Positions 32,888 to 37,214 of a DNA stretch of 37,214 nucleotides are shown here, one piece after another (within the stretch, counting starts at the first letter, position 1; each line of letters opens with the position of its first letter). The DNA lies in assembly GCA_905480235.1 (NCBI GenBank), contig CAJQPP010000063.1, forward strand, positions 1-37,214. Reading direction: 5' to 3'. The position numbers and the translations under genes are program-made. Source of the stretch: an uncultured Pirellulaceae bacterium. Its GTDB lineage: Bacteria > Planctomycetota > Planctomycetia > Pirellulales > Pirellulaceae. The notes below the pieces were generated by a model, which did no database searches, was not told the DNA's origin, and saw only the letters and a program-made list of their open reading frames with translations.

Positions 32888-34360
32888 TTACTTGGTGCCT
32901 TTCGGTTTCCACTGTGGGCCACGATCCGCCGGCATACTCTGGTGCCAAGCCACTAAACGACTGGTCAGTTGGTGGGTTAGCTCGGGCTGTTGGGCAACTA
33001 AATTCTGCGATTCTTTTGGATCGCTCATGAGGTCATATAGCTGGGGCCGGGATCCATCGTACTCGCAGAGTAATTTCCATCGTCCTTCGCGAACCGCTAA
33101 ATCAGGTAGGTTGGGATCTCCGTAAAACGAATTACGATCGGGAGGCCGTCGAAAAAAGAGCGGTCTCGATCTCGACCCCCGCTGCCCTTTTAAGGTGCCC
33201 AACAATGCTTCGCCATCCAAGGTGACATTCGATGGAGGTTGGGTACCCGTTAACTCCAAAAGCGTAGGGACCAGATCCATGGCGGAGAAAAACGAGTCAC
33301 GATCCACAAAGGCCGCGCGTTCTAAGATGTTGGGCCCCCAAGCGATTAAGGGCGAGCGAATGCCCCCTTCGTAAAGTTGAGTCTTGTAACCACGTAGTAC
33401 ACCGGCGGAACCGGCGCCTTTCTCTGGTCCGTTGTCGGAACAGACCAAGATTAGAGTGTTGCGATTTAGATCTGGCCGTTCCCTTACGTGCTGGAACAGA
33501 CGCCCTAATTGTTGATCCATCTCAACAAGCACTCGCTGATAAAGCGCCTTTTTCGATTCAGGATCGGGCCAAGCGTTTACATCGGGCCAGAAAGGGCTGT
33601 GTACGTCATCGGGCCAGACATTAATGTAAAAGGGTTTGCCTTGGTTTTGTGCCTTGTCGATAAACGTCTTGGCCGCATCAACAAATCCCCCGGTGATCCT
33701 GCTCCTTAACATCCACTGGTAGCCGTCGCCTAGCCGCTCGGCATCGCCCCAGATTTTACCTGGACGATCTTGTCCCGGTTTCCGAACCAAGGGTAATAGC
33801 TTGGGTCCCATTCCCTCAAAGTTTGTCAGCGATTGCTCGAATCCATATTTCGTGATTTCGGGGGCATCTACTACATCGCGCTGCCCACCCATGTGCCATT
33901 TTCCGAAATGACCCGTGGCGTAACCGGCGCGGCGAAGAAACCGTGCCAGGACCGGTGCCGAGGGATCTAGCCATTGAGCCATTCCCCGAGCTGAATTTTG
34001 GCGCCGATGCGCTAAATAAGAGGTGATCTTCCAACGCTGCGGATATTGCCCGGTGGAAATAGCCACTCGCGAGGGCGAGCAGATTGGAGAATTTACATAG
34101 AACTGCTCAAACCGAATGCCTTCGTTTGCCAGACGATCGACGTGCGGCGTTTGAACGGCTTCGTTTCCAAAACAAGAAAAATCAGCCCAGCCCATATCGT
34201 CAATGAAAACCAAAATAATATTGGGGCGTTCGTCCGCGCTCGCGATGGAACTGCAACAATCAACCGACCCAATAAAGAGCAGGATTACGAAGGGTAGATA
34301 ACCAATGGACATGACTTTATCGATTTCAATTTTCAATAGGCGATGGAGATAGTGAGTCAT
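32888..34360 (-). CDS. Secreted formylglycine-type sulfatase (upstream of pair)
   Basis: 490 residues from ATG 34360; an in-frame ATG at 34312 begins MSIGYLPFVIL and is also possible, but it lacks basic residues in the n-region, whereas the longer form supplies Arg and Lys. Hydrophobic segment about 17-32, cleavage near ASA-D. Metal Asp54 and Asp55 lie in NIILVFIDDMGWADFS. The motif CSPSR (Cys94) is the formylglycine site, and GHFGKWHMGG and LVCSDNGPEKG follow. Family: type I sulfatase. The two enzymes share architecture but differ in the motif region, so substrates probably differ. The divergent PSCyt1/DUF1549 gene lies about 580 bases away. Confidence 0.92.
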   Translation of the reverse strand: MTHYLHRLLKIEIDKVMSIGYLPFVILLFIGSVDCCSSIASADERPNIILVFIDDMGWADFSCFGNEAVQTPHVDRLANEGIRFEQFYVNSPICSPSRVAISTGQYPQRWKITSYLAHRRQNSARGMAQWLDPSAPVLARFLRRAGYATGHFGKWHMGGQRDVVDAPEITKYGFEQSLTNFEGMGPKLLPLVRKPGQDRPGKIWGDAERLGDGYQWMLRSRITGGFVDAAKTFIDKAQNQGKPFYINVWPDDVHSPFWPDVNAWPDPESKKALYQRVLVEMDQQLGRLFQHVRERPDLNRNTLILVCSDNGPEKGAGSAGVLRGYKTQLYEGGIRSPLIAWGPNILERAAFVDRDSFFSAMDLVPTLLELTGTQPPSNVTLDGEALLGTLKGQRGSRSRPLFFRRPPDRNSFYGDPNLPDLAVREGRWKLLCEYDGSRPQLYDLMSDPKESQNLVAQQPELTHQLTSRLVAWHQSMPADRGPQWKPKGTK

Positions 34361-34939
34361 TATAGGAAATAAAATAGGCGTGGGGATTAGCGGAAAATCA
34401 TGAATCGAGGGGATTCAAAGAAATGGAAGGGTCGCACTCGCCAATCTATCTCAAAGCCTTTTGGCATTGCCTTGCCATGAAATGACAGTTTCAGGTCCAC
34501 CATCAGTTTGAATTACAAGCCGTCCATTCGCAGACCTTACCCCGAAGATACATAGGTGATTTCGACTTCAGGATGACGGTGCCAATATCCACCGGCACCG
34601 CTCAAAGGAACGAACTGACGCCTCTCGAAATCGTATTTCTGCACCTTATTGACATTTCCGATCCATCTCAAAACACGAAAGTAATCTCGCTGCAGATCGT
34701 CGATTTGTTCGTGGTTAATTGCCATCGCAATTTCCGATGTTTCGTCTTGGGGATTGTTAAATGTTTTGAGCACACCGTTGCAGCTGATACGATAGTATTG
34801 TTTTGGGAGCCGCACAAACAACACACGCTCTTAATTGTTGGCTATGATTCTTGGGAAGTGAAACGACTGGTACGATGGAGTCAATTCAGTGAACGATCTT
34901 GATTTGGTGAATAGCAAATTTCAACCGGGGTCGGCTTGG
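34361..34939. other. Divergent intergenic region between the sulfatase pair and the PSCyt1/DUF1549 gene
   Basis: About 580 bases between divergent genes. It holds a doubtful small minus-strand frame (34537-34824, separate entry) and should carry both promoters. I see no clear operator. Confidence 0.5.
34537..34824 (-). CDS. Small hypothetical protein, possibly a broken gene
   Basis: 95 codons from a GTG with no ribosome site. The residue mix is protein-like (RDYFRVLRWIGNVNKVQKYD, then GGYWHRHPEVEITYVSSG), more so than other short frames nearby. The HRHPEVEITYV phrase recalls the cupin start of AraC-type regulators. A stop follows at 34539-34537. One extra base in the GGGG run at the end would extend it by about 28 protein-like residues to 34451. 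It may be a real short protein, a frameshifted gene or chance. Confidence 0.3.
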   Translation of the reverse strand: MLFVRLPKQYYRISCNGVLKTFNNPQDETSEIAMAINHEQIDDLQRDYFRVLRWIGNVNKVQKYDFERRQFVPLSGAGGYWHRHPEVEITYVSSG

Positions 34940-37214
34940 ATGCGTCTTAATTTTTCAAGTTGGTTATTCTCGTTAGCCATTTTGAGCGCGATTCACTCAA
35001 ATGTTGTCGTCGCTCAAGACAATGGAGTGACAACGGTTAGAACGCCCGTTGATTTTGCGAGCGAAATATTGCCGATTTTCAAATCGCATTGTTTTGATTG
35101 TCATGGTGCGGAACTCCAACAAAGTAACTATCGCATCGACATAAAGTCGAGAGCTTTTGCGGGCGGTGACTTCGGTGATTCCCCAATACTTGCCGGTGAC
35201 TCTGCCGGAAGTCCTTTGCTTGAATTTATTACTGCGGATCCTGATGATTTACGGATGCCGCCCGCGGAAGCGGGGGCCGGTCTTACGCAGAATCAGATTG
35301 AATTGATTGGCGATTGGATCGACCAAGGTGCTGTTTGGCCCGATGAGCTGGCTAATGAATCTGCCGACGTGATTACTACTGATCACTGGTCTTTTCAGGT
35401 GATCGAGGAATCCGAGCCTCCAACTTGGGCCGAAACGATTTTGGGAAGCTTCCGGTCCGATAATCCCATCGACTCATTTGTAGCGAATCAGCTGACACGA
35501 CGCGGCCTTGAGCCATCAGAACAAGCAGATCGAGTATCACTCATTCGCCGCATTTACCTTGACGTTCACGGTCTCCAGCCAACGCCTCAACAGATTCAGA
35601 CCTTTGTTGATGACACCTCAATCGATGCCTGGGAAAGAGTCGTTAACGAGGTGCTCTCCAGCCATCACTATGGAGAACGCTGGGCGCGGCATTGGCTCGA
35701 TATTGTTCGATTCGGAGAATCGACCGGTTTTGAAGTCAATCGAGATCGAGCTAATGCTTGGTACTATCGAGATTATGTTATTGACTCCCTCAATCGCGAT
35801 AAATCTTTTCGCGATTTCATCATTGAACAACTAGCAGGGGATGTGGTTGGCGTCGACGAAGGCACCGGCTTTCTTGTGGGGGGGGCGTATGACACGGTTA
35901 AAAGTCCGGATGTTAATTTGACCCTAATGCAGCGTGAGGACGAACTGGCGGATTTTGTAAACACAACCAGTACAACGTTTCTTGGTCTGACGGTTGGCTG
36001 CGCTCGCTGCCACAACCATAAATTTGATCCGATCTTACAAGCGGACTATTACTCCCTCCAAGCGGTTTTTTCAGGCGTGCAGCACGGTGAACGTCCGCTA
36101 CCTAAACGGGTCGATCCACAAATTCAAAAGGAACTGAATCAACAGCGCGCGTTGCTTCAGCAAACCAAAAAACGTATCGATGCCATTAGAGACTCGGTGC
36201 CGCCCCCAGAAAGTGCCGAATACGAACTGGAGCGTCTAACCGCCCAACAGAATACGGATCAGTTCTTACCCGTCAGGGCAAAATTCGTGAGGTTCAACGT
36301 CACCCAGACCAATTCCGCGGAGCCTTGCCTAGATGAGCTCGAGATTTTTTCGGAGTTGGGAGAGAATGTGGCCTTGGCATCGATAGGAGCCAAAGCAACT
36401 TCCTCGGGTGACTACCCCAATAATCCCAAACACCAATTAACGCACATAAATGATGGTAAGTATGGGAATGATCACAGTTGGATATCCAATGAGCAAGGAA
36501 AGGGTTGGGTTCAGATTGAACTGCGACGTCCCGAGACGATCAATCGAGTGGTGTGGGGCCGGGATCGTTCCGGTGTCTTTAGCGACCGTTTACCGATTAG
36601 CTATTCCATCGCGATATCTAACGATGGAAACGCCTGGACCGAGGTGTCGCATTCCAATCGTCACGCCCCATTCTTGGTAAATGGCCAATATCTGGAAAAC
36701 GCTTTTGTTGCCCGTCTGCCCGAAACAAGGCAAGCAGAGGCACAAGCGTTGCTGCAACAGCAGTCGGAAGTCGAAAAACGGGTCTCGAGCTTGCAGGGCA
36801 GTATTCCAAAAGGATATCTGGGAACGTTCGGATCGCCCAAAGAGATCAGGCGGTTACATCGTGGAGATCCGTTATCCCCCCGTGAAATCGTGGAACCCGA
36901 TACCTTGCAAGTCATGGGTACTTTGGACCTTGATAATCAATCTTCAGAAAGCGCGCGGCGATTGAAATTGGCCCAGTGGATTGCTTCTGAGGACAATCCC
37001 CTGACCGCTCGAGTCATTGTGAATCGAGTTTGGCAATTTCATTTCGGCCGAGGGCTCGTGAATACGCCTAGCGATTTTGGGAAAGCAGGCGCGGTACCTA
37101 CCCATCCCAAACTTCTCGATGGCTTGGCCCTGCGATTTATGCAGAACGGTTGGTCGTTAAAGTGGCTACATAAACAGATTTTAACCTCGGCGACCTATCA
37201 ACAATCCAGTCAAC
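34940..37214 (+). CDS. PSCyt1/DUF1549/DUF1553 planctomycete protein with inserted F5/8-type C (discoidin) domain, 3' truncated
   Basis: About 758 codons are present; the frame is open to the window end, so the C-terminus is missing. ATG 34940 starts a signal peptide (MRLNFSSWLFSLAIL...) cut near VVAQ-D; GTG 34889 is in frame but less likely. Order: PSCyt1 with a heme motif CFDCH (51-55); DUF1549 (about 165-400) containing a second CxxCH, CARCH (354-358); a coiled-coil-like segment; a discoidin domain (about 441-576; PCLDELEIFSE and NVALASIGAKATSSG, then KGWVQIELRRPETINRVVWGRD); DUF1553 from about 670 (RVWQFHFGRGLVNTPSDFG). Exported; function of the family is inferred to be sulfated-glycan breakdown because it adjoins sulfatases. 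Confidence 0.92.
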   Translation, partial: MRLNFSSWLFSLAILSAIHSNVVVAQDNGVTTVRTPVDFASEILPIFKSHCFDCHGAELQQSNYRIDIKSRAFAGGDFGDSPILAGDSAGSPLLEFITADPDDLRMPPAEAGAGLTQNQIELIGDWIDQGAVWPDELANESADVITTDHWSFQVIEESEPPTWAETILGSFRSDNPIDSFVANQLTRRGLEPSEQADRVSLIRRIYLDVHGLQPTPQQIQTFVDDTSIDAWERVVNEVLSSHHYGERWARHWLDIVRFGESTGFEVNRDRANAWYYRDYVIDSLNRDKSFRDFIIEQLAGDVVGVDEGTGFLVGGAYDTVKSPDVNLTLMQREDELADFVNTTSTTFLGLTVGCARCHNHKFDPILQADYYSLQAVFSGVQHGERPLPKRVDPQIQKELNQQRALLQQTKKRIDAIRDSVPPPESAEYELERLTAQQNTDQFLPVRAKFVRFNVTQTNSAEPCLDELEIFSELGENVALASIGAKATSSGDYPNNPKHQLTHINDGKYGNDHSWISNEQGKGWVQIELRRPETINRVVWGRDRSGVFSDRLPISYSIAISNDGNAWTEVSHSNRHAPFLVNGQYLENAFVARLPETRQAEAQALLQQQSEVEKRVSSLQGSIPKGYLGTFGSPKEIRRLHRGDPLSPREIVEPDTLQVMGTLDLDNQSSESARRLKLAQWIASEDNPLTARVIVNRVWQFHFGRGLVNTPSDFGKAGAVPTHPKLLDGLALRFMQNGWSLKWLHKQILTSATYQQSSQ

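Noticed and set aside
34573..34902. 109-codon plus-strand frame between the sulfatases and the PSCyt1 gene
   Set aside because: Opposite the more protein-like minus frame; no ribosome site or signature.
1..37214. CRISPR arrays, insertion sequences, tRNA and rRNA genes
   Set aside because: No regular direct repeats, transposase motifs, cloverleaf-like segments or rRNA-like stretches were seen by eye; a tRNA scan would be decisive.

Overview
The window looks like a chromosomal segment of a planctomycete (Planctomycetota, probably Pirellulaceae-like). This rests on gene content: a PSCyt1/DUF1549/DUF1553 protein, two formylglycine-type sulfatases, a DUF1080 protein, a DUF1565 beta-helix protein, a COG4586/4587/3694 ABC exporter and many secreted proteins without clear Shine-Dalgarno sites. 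Base composition is near 50% GC by eye. Both edges cut genes: a UDPGP-type nucleotidyltransferase on the left and the PSCyt1/DUF1549 protein on the right. I saw no phage, insertion sequence, CRISPR array, rRNA or tRNA.

Layout. 1-3110 (+): nucleotide-sugar synthesis (UDPGP-type enzyme, ManC), a secreted lipase-like hydrolase and RuvX. 3176-5903 (-): two envelope S1C proteins in tandem, first an intact HtrA-like protease, then a degenerate partner whose PDZ domain sits inside the protease fold. 5904-6781: no gene. 6782-7102 (+): a tiny tyrosine-rich secreted protein, closed by a two-way terminator shared with the next block. 7177-12862 (-): ispF, ruvC, ruvA, a TetR regulator and a giant DUF2339 membrane protein. 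12863-13962: no convincing gene. 13963-15546 (+): DUF1565 protein with a strong hairpin behind it. 16174-19106 (+): ABC exporter (ATPase plus two permeases). 19528-20604 (+): a membrane-anchored acidic HTH protein. 20746-21708 (-): YdcF family. 21971-24127 (+): secreted papain-like peptidase and DUF1080 protein. 24302-27950 (-): NTF2-like protein, S9D glutamyl-endopeptidase-like protease and a thioredoxin-like membrane protein. 28172-31199 (+): HEAT-repeat protein, membrane-anchored EEP-fold enzyme, MiaE and a SpoU methylase. 31213-34360 (-): two overlapping-style sulfatases. 34940-end (+): PSCyt1/DUF1549 protein with an inserted discoidin domain.

Themes. There is heavy investment in envelope proteolysis (HtrA pair, C1, S9D) and in breakdown of sulfated polysaccharide (sulfatases, DUF1080, PSCyt1/DUF1549). 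Housekeeping recombination and isoprenoid genes lie between them. The least ordinary items are the PDZ-in-protease pseudoenzyme paired with an active HtrA, the HTH-acidic-TM protein beside the exporter, the C9A7 tract at the start of the TetR gene, and a probably broken small gene between the sulfatases and the PSCyt1 gene.
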